Shown: piece by piece, positions 1-10,131 of the stretch
Layout: each line of letters opens with the position of its first letter
Position numbering within the stretch: position 1 is the stretch's first letter
Assembly (NCBI GenBank): GCA_020205615.1
Contig: CM035170.1
Span: forward strand, 15,352,980-15,416,979
Direction: 5' to 3'
Source: Panax quinquefolius
Taxonomy: Eukaryota > Streptophyta > Magnoliopsida > Apiales > Araliaceae
DNA length: 64,000 nucleotides
The notes under the pieces: model-generated
The model's input: the letters and a program-made list of their open reading frames with translations, nothing else
Database searches by the model: none
What the model was told of the DNA's origin: nothing
Program-made: the position numbers and the translations under genes

Positions 1-649
1 ACTGTTTAACTTGCTTATGTTGTTGCAGAACCATGTGAAAAAAATGATGAATGGAAAAAAAACAAAAAAAAAGAAAAAAATGAAGGAAAAAATGAAATAT
101 GAAAATCTGCTTCAATGTCCATTGTGCGAAATAACTGGGTATCCAAGCCTCGGGAAGCATCGGTATTCACGCTGAAAAGTGTGATGGATAAAAGCAGCTT
201 GACTAGTCAACTTTTGTGGCCTTTGTTACTTGAATAAGTAAGCCTTAGGGGTGTCTCTACACCTAGCGCCCTAAGATCATCTGGTTTGGGAGTCGTTGGT
301 GGAAAGTTCGCTAATGGGTAACTCTGAAAAGCCTAAGAAAAGGAGGCATTGCACATGTCAAAAAAAAAATATACGAGAAAAGTATGAAAATACATTCATC
401 TGTGCTAAAAAGAAAGTTCTATGAAAAAACTTAAAAAGCAAGAAAAATTTATTCTTGGTTGTGAGTCCGTGTGCACAGTTTTTGCTCCATGGTAACTAAG
501 TTAAGTAAGTATGATTTTTTGCAAATTTAGTGTTGATAATCATGATTTGTACCTTGAAATTTTTTGACATGATGGTTGAATAGAATTTTTCTAGAAATTA
601 AACTTTTGGTTTACACGAGGACGTGTAAAAGGCTAAGTGTGGGAGAATT
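1..649 (+). other. 3' noncoding tail of Athila-like element L
   Basis: No credible coding sequence is present. The stretch contains an A-rich tract (about 36-110) and a block at 219-355 that clearly resembles 15765-15906, the region in front of the 3' LTR of the second Athila element. Both copies share phrases such as 'tctttgttacttga', 'gtgtctctaca' and 'gggagtcgttggt'. It ends in a purine-rich tract directly before an LTR start. I read it as the pol-distal untranslated region of an Athila-type Ty3/gypsy element whose coding part lies left of the window. Short minus-strand ORFs just downstream are not convincing. Confidence 0.6.
636..649 (+). promoter_or_regulatory. Polypurine tract of Athila-L
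   Basis: The sequence 'agtgtgggagaatt' sits immediately before the LTR start TGATGAGTG. The same layout occurs in the second Athila element (16402-16416). A polypurine tract primes plus-strand DNA synthesis during reverse transcription. Its position fixes the left LTR boundary. Confidence 0.55.
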
Positions 650-2252
650 TGATGAGTGCATATTATTCATTTATTTTGATTCAATTATATTTAGTTTTAT
701 TGCATGTTTCATGTGTATATGAGCTTATTAAGGTGTTTAATGATTTCAGGAGGAATTAGAGCTGAGATGAGAAAAAAAGGAAAATTGCAGGGTTTTTAGC
801 ATTAAGTTGGATGCATGGTCTAGGCTTGGGACTTGAATTTTATTGTAGAGCTCTTCTTTAGCTTTTTGGAACATCTTGAATCGTCCCAATCGGAGTTCAT
901 ATGAAAAAATTATGATCTTTTTATTAAACAGACGTTGAACCTCAAAGTTTGGAAGTTGCAATTTACACAGTAGTCCATTGGAGCCTCATTTCGACCTTGA
1001 TGCAGGCATAATCTTTCAATTCTCAAGGCTTGAAAGTTGTAGATCTCGTCGATATCTTCGTTTTGATAGGTAGCAGGCCCTGTAAGTCCTCCTAGATCAA
1101 AAGTTATGCTCATTTTACTAGAGGATGTCGCAGCAGTAAATGGAAATTCGCCCCAGCGAATTTGAGCGGAAAAATTGGGAAATCTTGGATTTTTGGAAAG
1201 TTTCTAAATGCATATTTTGACAGATTTCTACATAGAATTGGATTGATATTTCTATTAGAATTAGGATATCTTTAGACAAATATTTATTTCCAAATTGGAT
1301 TCTATTTCTTTATGGAACCTAGTTATGATTTGTAATTCCTTTTAGGATTTGGATTTCTACTTCCTATAGGATTTAGGACTTTGTCTAGCACTATAAATAG
1401 AGGATGAGAGTTAGGGTTTTATTCATTCAATCATCTACTACATTCTCTCATCTACAACATTGGAGGATTGAAGACACGAGCTAAGTTCTTTTTATTCAGT
1501 TCTAAGGGATGTTGAACCTTATTTATAATTAATGGTTAATTGAGTATTCATTATTTATTTCTTCTCACATGAAATTCATTCTTGATAATCTGATTTAATT
1601 TCTGAATGCTATTTGGTTTAACTGATTTGATTTCTGCAGGATTGAGTTGGTTAACGAATATCATATGCTAGATCAAGGAATAATATTATGTGTAATTGAT
1701 ATTGTTTCTAATCATAAGTAGTAATTAGTAATACCTGATTGTGGACAAGCTTTTGAGTATTGCTATGATTATCAGAAGACAAGTTAAACAATCCAAGCTT
1801 ATGTGTTTGTTGCTTAGAATAGTCTAATTCCCTAGTTCTTAATGCTGCTATTATATTAAATCTAGAGAGCTTATTCTGGGTTATATAATTGTTAGAATCT
1901 TGTGAAGAGCTTGTTTCATTGAGTGACAATCTAAGGGGAGTTTCGGGTAGCAGAGCTTGTTGTTACCTAGGGCTATTAGTTTCATTGAAGGGTAAATAAT
2001 GTTACACTTATTAATCTATTATTGTAAAAAGGTGATACTGAACTGAAGAACTGAAGCTTTTTATTCATTGTTTATTCTTATTAGTTTATTCTTGTTAATT
2101 TAATTAATTAATTCAAAATCCCTTTTTCATTAGAAATCATAGGATAAATATAAAACAAATCACTCTTTGTGGGATCGATCCTTGCTTACTACTGTGCTAA
2201 TTGTTTAAATTTGTAAAGTGAAAGTGAGGTTAATTTATGAGTGTAAACGACA
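650..2252 (+). repeat. LTR of Athila-like element L
   Basis: The LTR runs from TGATGAGTG after the polypurine tract to about 'aaacgaca', roughly 1.6 kb. A TATA box lies at 1392-1400. The phrase 'tgtgggatcgat' near 2167 is the block that commonly lies close to the 3' end of Athila/Tat-type LTRs, and 'tgtgggatcgac' occurs in the other Athila LTR at about 27760. Apart from that motif the two Athila LTRs do not align well by eye, so they seem to be different families. No primer-binding site follows; sequence from the middle of reverse transcriptase follows directly. The 3' border is good to about 20 bp. Confidence 0.6.
1392..1400 (+). promoter_or_regulatory. LTR TATA box (Athila-L)
   Basis: TATAAATAG lies about 740 bp inside the LTR, a normal place for an LTR promoter. 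A pyrimidine-rich transcribed stretch follows. Use as a promoter is inferred. Confidence 0.5.
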
Positions 2253-4406
2253 GTTCCCACGACCTATGCTTGAAGAATCTGATTTTAGTGTTGAAGCGCT
2301 GTGTGGAGACGAACCTAGTTCTTAATTGGGAAAAGTGTCACTTCATGGTGCAAGAGGGGATAATTTTAGGGCTTAAGGTATCCGTATCAGGGCTAAAGGT
2401 TGATAAAGCCAAAATTGGGACGATTGAGAAACTACCTCCTCCAACATCTGTGAAGGGAATACAGAGCTTCTTGGGACATGCGGGTTTCTATAGACGATTT
2501 ATTAAAGATTTTTCTAAAATATCCAAACCCTTGTGTTCTCTCTTGGAGAAAGATGTGCCGTTTAAGATGGATCCGTTGTGCATCGAGACTTTCAAAATAT
2601 TGAAGAAGAAATTGGTTTCAGCTCCAATAATAGTAGCTCCCGAATGGTCTTTACCGTTCGAATTGATGTGCGACGCCAGTGACTACGCAGTTGGAGCAGT
2701 ATTGGGACAACATCGCGATAAACTTTTTCACACTATTTACTACTCCAGTAAGACGTTGACGGATGCTCAATTGAATTATACGACCACGAAAAAAGAATTA
2801 CTTGCAGTCGTGTTTGCATTCGATAAGTTCAGAGCATATCTCATCGGGACCAAGGTAATCGTCTACAGTCTACACTGATCACTCTGCCATTAAGTATTTA
2901 ATTACGAAGAAGGATACCAAGTCGTGGTTAATACGGTGGGTGCTTTTGCTACAAGAATTTGACTTGGAGATCAGAGATAGAAAAGGCACCGAAAACTAGG
3001 TGGCAAATCATCTTTCACGATTAGAAAATGCAGAGGTTCAGCAAAAAGACAAGGTCATCATAAATGAGATGTTTCTCGATGAACAACTTTTTCAAGTAAC
3101 AACAGCAGTGCCATGGTATGCCAATTTTTTGAATTATCTAGTTAGTAATGTGTTACCCCCTGATTTAAACTCGCAACAACGAAAAAAGTTTCTCCATGAT
3201 GTCCGAAAATACTTTTGGGAAGAACCATTTCTGTTTAAGGCTTGTGCGGACCAAATAATTAGACGTTGTGTACCACAAGAGGAGATGGATAGAATATTAG
3301 GTCATTTCCACTCATCAGATTATGGAGATCACTATGCGGGTGATAGGACATATGCCAAGGTGTTGAAGTAGGGATTTTTTTGGCCTTCTCTGTTTAAAGA
3401 CGCATATCTCTACGTGTTAAAATGTGATCGGTGTCAACGCGTAGGCAATATCTCAAAACGCAATGAAATGCCGCTTAACACCATTTTGGAGGTTGAGTTA
3501 TTCGATGTATGGGGAATTGACTTTATGGGACCCTTCCCATCTTTATTCAAAAATCAGTACATTCTGTTGGTGGTGGACTATGTTTCGAAATGGGTAGAAG
3601 CTGCAGCCTTACCCTCCAACGATGCTAAGGTGGTACTTAGGTTCTTGAAGAAGAATATTTTCACACGATTTAGAACACCTAGGGCAATAATCAGTGATGA
3701 GGTAACTCACTTCTGTAATAAGCAGTTCACTAAATTGCTTATAAAGTATGGGGTCCGTCATAAGATTGCAGTCGCGTATCATCCCCAAACCAATGGTCAA
3801 GCGAAAGTCTCGAATTGGGAAGTTAAGAAAATCTTGGAGAAGGTGGTCAACCCGTCAAGCAAAGATTGGTCCATGCGATTAGATGATGCCTTATGGGCAT
3901 ATCGAACAGCTTACAAGAACTCTATCGGCATGTCACCTTACAAGATGGTCTTCGGAAAAGCATGTCATCTACCGGTTGAATTAGAACATAGTGCATATTG
4001 GGCCATTTGGAAGCTGAATTTCGATCTACAAGCAGCTGGTGAGAAAAGGTTAGTACATCGAAATGAAATGGACGAATTCCGACATAATGCTTATGAGAAC
4101 ACAAAACTATACAAGGAGAAAGTCAAAATATGGCACGATAAGAAAATCCTTGGTATGAAATTCGAACCGGACCAACGAGTATTACTCTTCAACTCTAGAC
4201 TGCGTTTATTTCTTGGGAAATTAAAATCTCACTGGTACAGACCTTTCGTGGTTGTATCTGTCGCTCCACACGGAAATGTCAAAGTCGAGGAACCTGATTC
4301 GACGCGAACCTTTAAGGTGAACGGACAACGACTTAAACATTATTGGAGTGGGCCCATCGATCGACAATTGACGACCATGTACCTCTCTAATCCAGTGGAT
4401 AATTGA
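2253..4406 (+). pseudogene. Athila-R pol remnant: RT C-terminus, RNase H, integrase
   Basis: This is the 3' half of a Ty3/gypsy polyprotein. Conserved RT-connection text (FLGHAGFYRRFIKDFSKI) is followed by RNase H (MCDASDYAVGAVLGQ), the HLSRLE linker, an integrase zinc region ending CDRCQ, the integrase core ([20 protein letters not shown]) and the Athila-type tail ([24 protein letters not shown]). Gag, protease and the RT catalytic half are missing; homology starts just past where the YxDD box would be. Lesions: a tandem 7-bp duplication (gtctaca, 2861-2874) shifts the frame, TAG stops lie at 2997-2999 and 3369-3371, and the third integrase acidic residue reads Lys (AAA at 3804-3806) where Glu is expected. 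Element A interrupts the region downstream. Confidence 0.85.
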
Positions 4407-5070
4407 GCAACACAGCAAAGTCGAACTGACGACTATAAACCAAGCGCTATGGGGAGGCAACCCCTGATAGTTTTTATTATTATTATTATTATTTCATTTT
4501 ATTTTTGTGACGCCCCCAAAATAGGTATACATCACCCATTCTGAGTCGCCAAATACATGGTATAGAAACAACTACAACTTTATTAATACAATTATCGTGC
4601 AAAATACGACAACACATAAATTGTGAGTTTAAATACAAATATTATCTTCAAGACAATATCCACACTCAAATAAGTCCTTATTACAATTATTGATACACTA
4701 TTTTACAAAATAGTGAGGACTACTAAAACAACTGTCTAGAACCATCACTCCACACCCCGACTAGTTCCCGCTATATTCTCGTCTCTTGAGGAGAAAAATG
4801 GAACAAAAAGGAAAATAGTGAGCTCAACTAGCCCAGTAAAGAATATTACGACTAAGATATTGTACAACAAATTATCCTTAGTCTTCAACAGGGAAAATGT
4901 GATAAAATATAATAGACAACAAGTTTTAGATCAATAACTGCAACGGAAATAACAATTCATTAGAAGAGATTAGTAGAGAATGAATTCTACAATCTTCTAA
5001 GATTTAAAAGTCCATCATCAATATTTTATCCCTGTAACATCAATCAATATACATCTTGAATCAAATATTC

Positions 5071-5214
5071 ATCTTTTTGCACTACGGGCCAAAGATATTC
5101 ATTTTATATCACCAAAGTCATCATGTCTCATCTCATCACTTGCTCATCTTTCAAGCCTACGGGCCAAAGATATTCATCAGTTAATCATTTATCTTTGCAC
5201 TACATGCCAAAGAT
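5071..5214. repeat. Three hairpin units in the LTR leader
   Basis: Units at 5071-5096, 5145-5170 and 5191-5214 each read ATCTTT(g)...(c)CAAAGAT around a roughly 10-nt middle such as 'cactacgggc', so each can fold back on itself. Related units occur in the other A and B LTRs (for example 10797-10820 and 24821-24846). They lie downstream of the TATA box on the native strand, hence probably in the transcript. The function is unknown. Confidence 0.65.
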
Positions 5215-5452
5215 ATTCAGTAATATCATCATTTAGGACTGATGATGATGAAAATATTTTAAAGAAAATGAATCCAGAGAGATAAAAAGACAAAGATTAG
5301 GGATTCGTACTTTGATTTATCCAAGTTCAAGAATACTCCATAATAATCAATTGTGGAGCAGAATTCAAAAATAAAGATCAAAACATGGATACAATCAAAG
5401 ATAGTAACCACAATAGACATCTTAGACAAAAAAGAGAAAAATTTATTTTTCC

Positions 5453-5516
5453 GTGAATAGTGCCATATTCGTGAATAGTGCCGTATACGTGAATAGTATC
5501 GTATACATGAATAGTA
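5453..5516. repeat. 18-bp tandem repeat, GTGAATAGT core
   Basis: There are four units, starting at 5453, 5471, 5489 and 5507, of the pattern gtgaatagtgccgtatac. Element C LTRs carry the same 9-bp core on the opposite strand (ACTATTCAC), but with a period of about 15 bp. Confidence 0.75.
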
Positions 5517-5791
5517 ACCCCGACACAAAAAGGTAGAAATTCCACAATAATATTCATATCAATATTTCGGCATAATGATATTGAAAAAAATAATATCATT
5601 TACGAAGAAAATAAAATCCCTTACCTCAAAAAAAATAGTACTTCTGACTGGAATACCGGATATAGTGCTGAAGGAAATTTGCACCGTATAGCAACACTCA
5701 AAGTATCAAAATACTCACAAAAATACGCTCGATAATATAGAGAGAGAAAACTTCAGATTTTGGTGTATTTTCAATTCTAAGTTAAACATCC

Positions 5792-5801
5792 TATTTATAG
5801 G
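5792..5801 (-). promoter_or_regulatory. TATA box, element A 3' LTR
   Basis: On the minus strand the sequence reads CCTATAAATA. It is repeated at equivalent positions in every A and B LTR, and as CCTATAAATAGG in C. It is the likely start region of retrotransposon transcription. Confidence 0.6.
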
Positions 5802-7147
5802 AAAATACATAGAACACCGAAACAGAAAATTTAATCAAATAATATTATTTTTATTTAAATTTCCTACGCACACCTTACAATCTGAATTCAGTATTTACCA
5901 CATGCAAGTGGGGCCCACCAAAATGAAAAACATGTTTTAAACAATTTTTGTAACAAATTAATTCAGACCCAATATTTCAGAACTTCAATAATTCATAATA
6001 AATAGCTCTTTTATCAGAAAAATTCAAATCTTATGCCCATTCCATAGGAAATTCAATTCTCTACAACTTTATAGATTTACGTTTTTCCAAATTCTAAGCA
6101 AAAATTGACCGAAATCCACATACGGACGATTTTACAGGCTATAGTCAAATTTCAGTCAAAAATGATGCCCGCCGACATGTTTAACATGTTTTTAGCATTT
6201 AATGTAACAAAAATACTCTTCCTCCTCATTTATTCATATATCAAACATTTATTGTAAAAATATCACCATTATTATATTATTATAATATAATAATATATTT
6301 AAATGAATTATTTTATCAGAAAAGATAAAATATCAATTTTTAACAATTTTCTAAAAATTCCTCCATTTATATCCACATAAATAAATATTTTCCTTATCAT
6401 ATAAATTAATAATTAATTATTCACAAATAATATTACAGAATCACAATAATGACAACCAGGCCGTTCCCAAGAAAGAGGGGGCTTTCCGATAAGGATTTCT
6501 CCTTACTGGCGAGCAATTAGGTGACCAAACCTCTCCTTAGACGGAACTTCCTTAGACATTGGCAATAATGCTATCTAATAATATTATTCAAATAATATGA
6601 ATTATTGATCTGATAATGGGAAATACTGTGCAGTGACAATTATTGAAAAAACAATAATATAAAATATCAACGTAGCAATTATTGAATCAATAAAATAAAA
6701 TATTGAATAAGATAATTCTTAACAATTATTGAGTAGTGCCTTCTTACTTAAGAATCAATAATTGGTGCAATCTGGGTATCTTCTTTGTCGCAACACATGC
6801 GTATTCTTGTGTTTTAACCACCGGGTATTCCAACAGTGTTAACGATAACAACTACGCAGTTATTTATAAAAAAAACTCATACTCGTCGTTTTCTTCATCC
6901 AATCGTTTTTCGTTATGGGGCCCACACAAGGCAGCGCCGTCGTACGAATATTCCCCGGCAGTAAGAATATTCCACGACAAAACAAATATTCCCCGACAAC
7001 AATGAATATTTTATAACCACTTGCTTATTTAAAATATTTTCGCATTTTACCCCTAACTAATCACAGTAATCAAATCAACCCCTTACTATTTAAAAATAAT
7101 AATTAGAAAAAATTAAATCTTTATTTATAAAAAGTTGGGGCCTTACA

Positions 7148-7160
7148 ACCTCCACTCCTT
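7148..7160 (-). promoter_or_regulatory. Polypurine tract of element A
   Basis: On the minus strand it reads aaggagtggaggt, directly before the LTR start TGTAAGG. It matches the B tract (19406-19418) and the C tract (40044-40056). An A interrupts the G run here. Confidence 0.75.
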
Positions 7161-7376
7161 ATGAAATTTCGTCCTCGAAATTGACGTGCGTAGGACATGC
7201 TCCTTCCTATCCAAGATTTTGAATAGTACCTCCTCGTACGTTAAATCTTCTGCTATCTCGTCTGGTTCTAACTCAATAATGTGGTTTGGGTCGTCCACAT
7301 ATTTACTTAACATCGATACGCGAAAAACGTTATGAACACGCGTCATACTTGGCGGTAAAACGTGTCTATAGGCCAC
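7161..7376 (-). pseudogene. Element A integrase C-terminal tail, chromodomain lost
   Basis: The peptide has the SH3-like integrase tail (LPPSMTRVHNVFRVSMLSKY) followed by DLTYEEVLFKILDRKEHVLRT. In element B that last motif leads into VLWRNHAIEEMTWE, the chromodomain signature of plant chromoviruses. In A the reading jumps straight to the polypurine-tract region, so about 45 codons are deleted. Chromodomains are known to bias integration to particular chromatin; A has lost this module. Confidence 0.8.
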
Positions 7377-7930
7377 AGTTCCTACTTGATCGAGAATCTC
7401 AAATGGACTAATAAATCGAAGGTTTGAGCTTTCCTCACATCGCCGATTCTCGCTTTTGGAATAACGACTTCTTGCATCTTCTTCTTCATATTCATCAACT
7501 CCAGGTCTGTAACTTGAGCAGCTTTAAATTTATCGATTAAGGTCGGTTCTACGCGTATATTTGACATCATCACGTGGGTCCCTAGAGTATTTAACTCTAT
7601 CTCTATCATTTATAAGTTATACGAAATGGGTCTTTGTGTTCGATAATATCACACTCGTACCCGCATACGATATTCTACTAAACACGTTAGCTACCATGTT
7701 CGCTTTTCCAAGATGGTATGGTCAAAACAGGTGCCAAAATGAGTCTCCTCTTGAATTCTTGGAATCCTTTCTCACATTCCTCGCTCCATTCAAATTTTAT
7801 ATCTTTTTGATTCAGCTGAGTTAACGGAGTAGCGATTCGAGAAAATCATTCCACGAATCTCCGATAGTAACCAGCTAAGCCTAGAAAGCTACTTATTTCG
7901 ATTACTGACTTAGGTTTCTCTCAACTGTGA
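7377..7930 (-). pseudogene. Element A RNase H-integrase linker and RT fragments
   Basis: Positions 7382-7609 encode the linker found between RNase H and integrase in copies B and C (THVMMSNIRVEPTLIDK). Positions 7610-7930 hold scraps matching the RT thumb/connection of B, including a YYRRF-like piece. The integrase zinc region and catalytic core, and RNase H, are absent. Order and identity rest on comparison with B inside this window. Confidence 0.65.
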
Positions 7931-8058
7931 CTCATATCCCAATCTTGGATAGCACGTCACAATGGCACCTATCAGTTTACCACCGCATAAATATGACGTC
8001 CCCTACAGAGAGTCTGGCTTCGATGCATTCCACAAAAGAAGTCACCAGATAGAGGCTA
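7931..8058. other. Unmatched filler at a deletion junction in element A
   Basis: About 128 bp between the RT connection and the protease/RT boundary match nothing in elements B or C by eye. They replace roughly 600 bp of RT. They have no repeat structure and no coding signal. This may be filler DNA from break repair or a scrap of another element. Confidence 0.45.
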
Positions 8059-8710
8059 AGGTACCAACTCCTGTTGTTAGGTTTTTAACTCCTGAAGTTC
8101 AATAAGAGCCATTCGATATGAGATTTTAGAAACTGGTTTTGTACCGGGTTCAAAGTCGATACAAAATTCAATATCACGCTCTGGGGGTAGGCCAGGAAAT
8201 TTTTCAGGAAATACGTTAGGAAATTAACTAACAACAGAAATATTATTCAAATCTGACGTGTTTTTGTTCAAGTCCGTGACATGGGCTAAGAAATCTTGAC
8301 ATCCGTTTTTCAATAAACGAATAGCTTTATGGCTTGATATGACAGCGATTGACTTTAATGGTTTGGTTGCTTGAATTCGTACAACAGGTTGGTTAGAAAT
8401 ATAAAAACTAAAAACCTTACGAAGACAATCAATTTTAGCATGATGAGTGGTTAACCAATTAATCCCCAAGATCACATCAAATGCAAGAATTTTCAAGGAT
8501 ATAAGATCAACATGTAATGTGATGGTTCCAACTTGAATCAAGAAAGATTTATAAACAGTAGATGTAATAAAAGTTTCTCCTAACGGAGTCTCAACAAATA
8601 AGTCAAAGTCTAATTTCTCAGTAGTCAAGTTCAAACGTTGAGCACAAGTAGGAGAGATAAAAGAATGGGTAGAACCAGTATCTAATAAGGGATAAACTTC
8701 GCAAGAATTT
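8059..8710 (-). pseudogene. Element A aspartic protease and RT N-terminal start
   Basis: On the minus strand, near 8640-8700, the retropepsin motif LLDTGSTHSFIS with its catalytic Asp is intact. It is followed by CAQRLN, ETPLGETF and VILGINWL, the flap and hydrophobic-hydrophobic-Gly region. The frame then reaches the linker before RT (GTKPxS...YRMA...ELQEL). A stop near 8221 interrupts it. The enzyme would mature the Gag-Pol polyprotein. Confidence 0.75.
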
Positions 8711-9949
8711 ATGATTAACTAACCCGTGATAACTTCGTTCGAGTTCCTCGCGTTTTGGGCAATCACGACAAGCGCTCTTCCAAGAACCGCTAACTTTGAC
8801 TTGTCCGGGATAGCCTTTAGAGTCACCATCCCCGCTGGACTTGGTTTCACTACAGGACAATCTCGAGCTATATCACCGTCTTTTCCACAACTAAAACATA
8901 CCTTGGAAGGTTGTGAACAGTTTGGACTTATGTGTCCCTCCTCTCCGTATCTGTAGCATCTAACTGGCAGTCTTTCTCCTCGCCTAGAATTCATTTCTGG
9001 TGTTGGTGCCGACGTCTTCCCGTCATTATTGAATCTTCTCTTTTTGAAATTTCCACTTGACTCACCTTTCCTATTATCTTGGGCATGATTACCACCGAAG
9101 TGGTTACCATTTCTGGCATGATAATTTCCTCCACGATGGTTATCATTGTTCCGATGACTGTTGCCATAGGTACGATTATCATTGAGTTATTGGTTGTTAT
9201 TCTTCGGTTGAGCTGACTCATTATCGCGCTCCAATAATTGAGCCATATTCACAACATCTGAATATAAACAAAGTTTGTGAGAAATAAGGTATTGACGTAT
9301 TTCTGGTTTCAAACCTCGCAAAACATTCGCGTCATTCTCTCTTCATTATTAACCAAATAGGATACAAACTGGGACAACTCGGCAAACTTAGCTTTGTACT
9401 GCGACACGTTCATATTATTTTGCTCCAGCTTGATGAACTCTACCTCCTTCATGTGACGAATACTTTCGGGAAAGTACTTGTCATTGAACAATTCTTGGAA
9501 CTTCTCCCAAGGCATCTTCGGTCAGGTAAGTGAGTACGCGCTACATTCCCACCAATAATCTGCCTCTCCTCGCAACATAAAGGTGGCAAAAGGAACCTTT
9601 TGCTCCTCTGAGCATCCCAAGACATCAAATATATTAGTGATCTGCTTTATCCACGTCTCTGCCGTAAGTGGTTCTGGCTTTCCCAAAAACTCCAGCGGTC
9701 TCAACTCCTTAAACTGCTTAGCGGTGACCATCCGTGAGTTGCCAGTGTTTCCACCTGCATTTTGCATAGTAGTCTCTCTCATTTGGTTTTGCATGAATTC
9801 TAGAAAGTTCCTAAACATACCATCGTTCGTCATTTGGTCGTGTTATTGTTTACAGGAGGGTTATTGCCTTCCTTATCCGGGGTATTGATCAGTGGTGACT
9901 CAACGATCTCATGTGCTCCATTGTTTATCTCAACATCTTCAGATGCCAT
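8711..9949 (-). pseudogene. Element A gag
   Basis: The start is taken at the ATG at 9949, whose context parallels the gag start of B. Ordered parts: an Asn/Thr-rich N-terminus, a frameshift near 9835, the gag core (DGMFRNFLEFMQNQ, EFLGKPEPLTAETW, GEADYWWE, YFPESIRHMKEVEF), a His/Asn/Gly-rich stretch and two zinc knuckles. Both knuckles are damaged: the first reads CYRYGEEGHISPNC (second Cys lost) and the second CFSCGKDGDIARDC (His lost). Several frame changes occur. Gag would form the cytoplasmic particle and bind RNA. Confidence 0.8.
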
Positions 9950-10117
9950 TTTACTGTCATAAAACAATGGTTAATTGACATGCAACATATTATCCCTATA
10001 TTCTGACTGACCAATTAAATAATAAATAAGCTTAGGTAGGACACACTAGCGAAGGATTTATTCGTCTTTCCCCTCCTAGTTCTATTCCCCGATCTCCGCC
10101 AAAGACCATATCCCTAA

Positions 10118-10129
10118 GCTCTGATACCA
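10118..10129 (-). promoter_or_regulatory. Primer-binding site of element A
   Basis: On the minus strand it reads TGGTATCAGAGC, complementary to the 3' end of plant initiator tRNA-Met. It begins 2 nt inside the 5' LTR edge. This fixes the element's orientation. Confidence 0.85.
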
Positions 10130-10131
10130 AC

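Larger units (their letters stand above)
4506..7147 (-). repeat. Element A 3' LTR
   Basis: About 2642 bp, TG...CA on both strands, and near-identical in order of motifs to 10132-12745. It contains a minus-strand TATA box (5792-5801), three ATCTTTG/CAAAGAT hairpin units (5071-5214) and four 18-bp GTGAATAGT units (5453-5516). Short ORFs inside it are by-products of these repeats, not genes. Confidence 0.88.

Noticed and set aside
746..1929. Minus-strand ORFs of 67-73 codons within the Athila-L LTR
   Set aside because: Short, no motif, inside an LTR with a clear promoter and end blocks.
5259..5599. Minus-strand ORFs rich in Tyr/Ile/His
   Set aside because: They follow the GTGAATAGT tandem repeat inside an LTR and reappear in altered form at 10792-11211.
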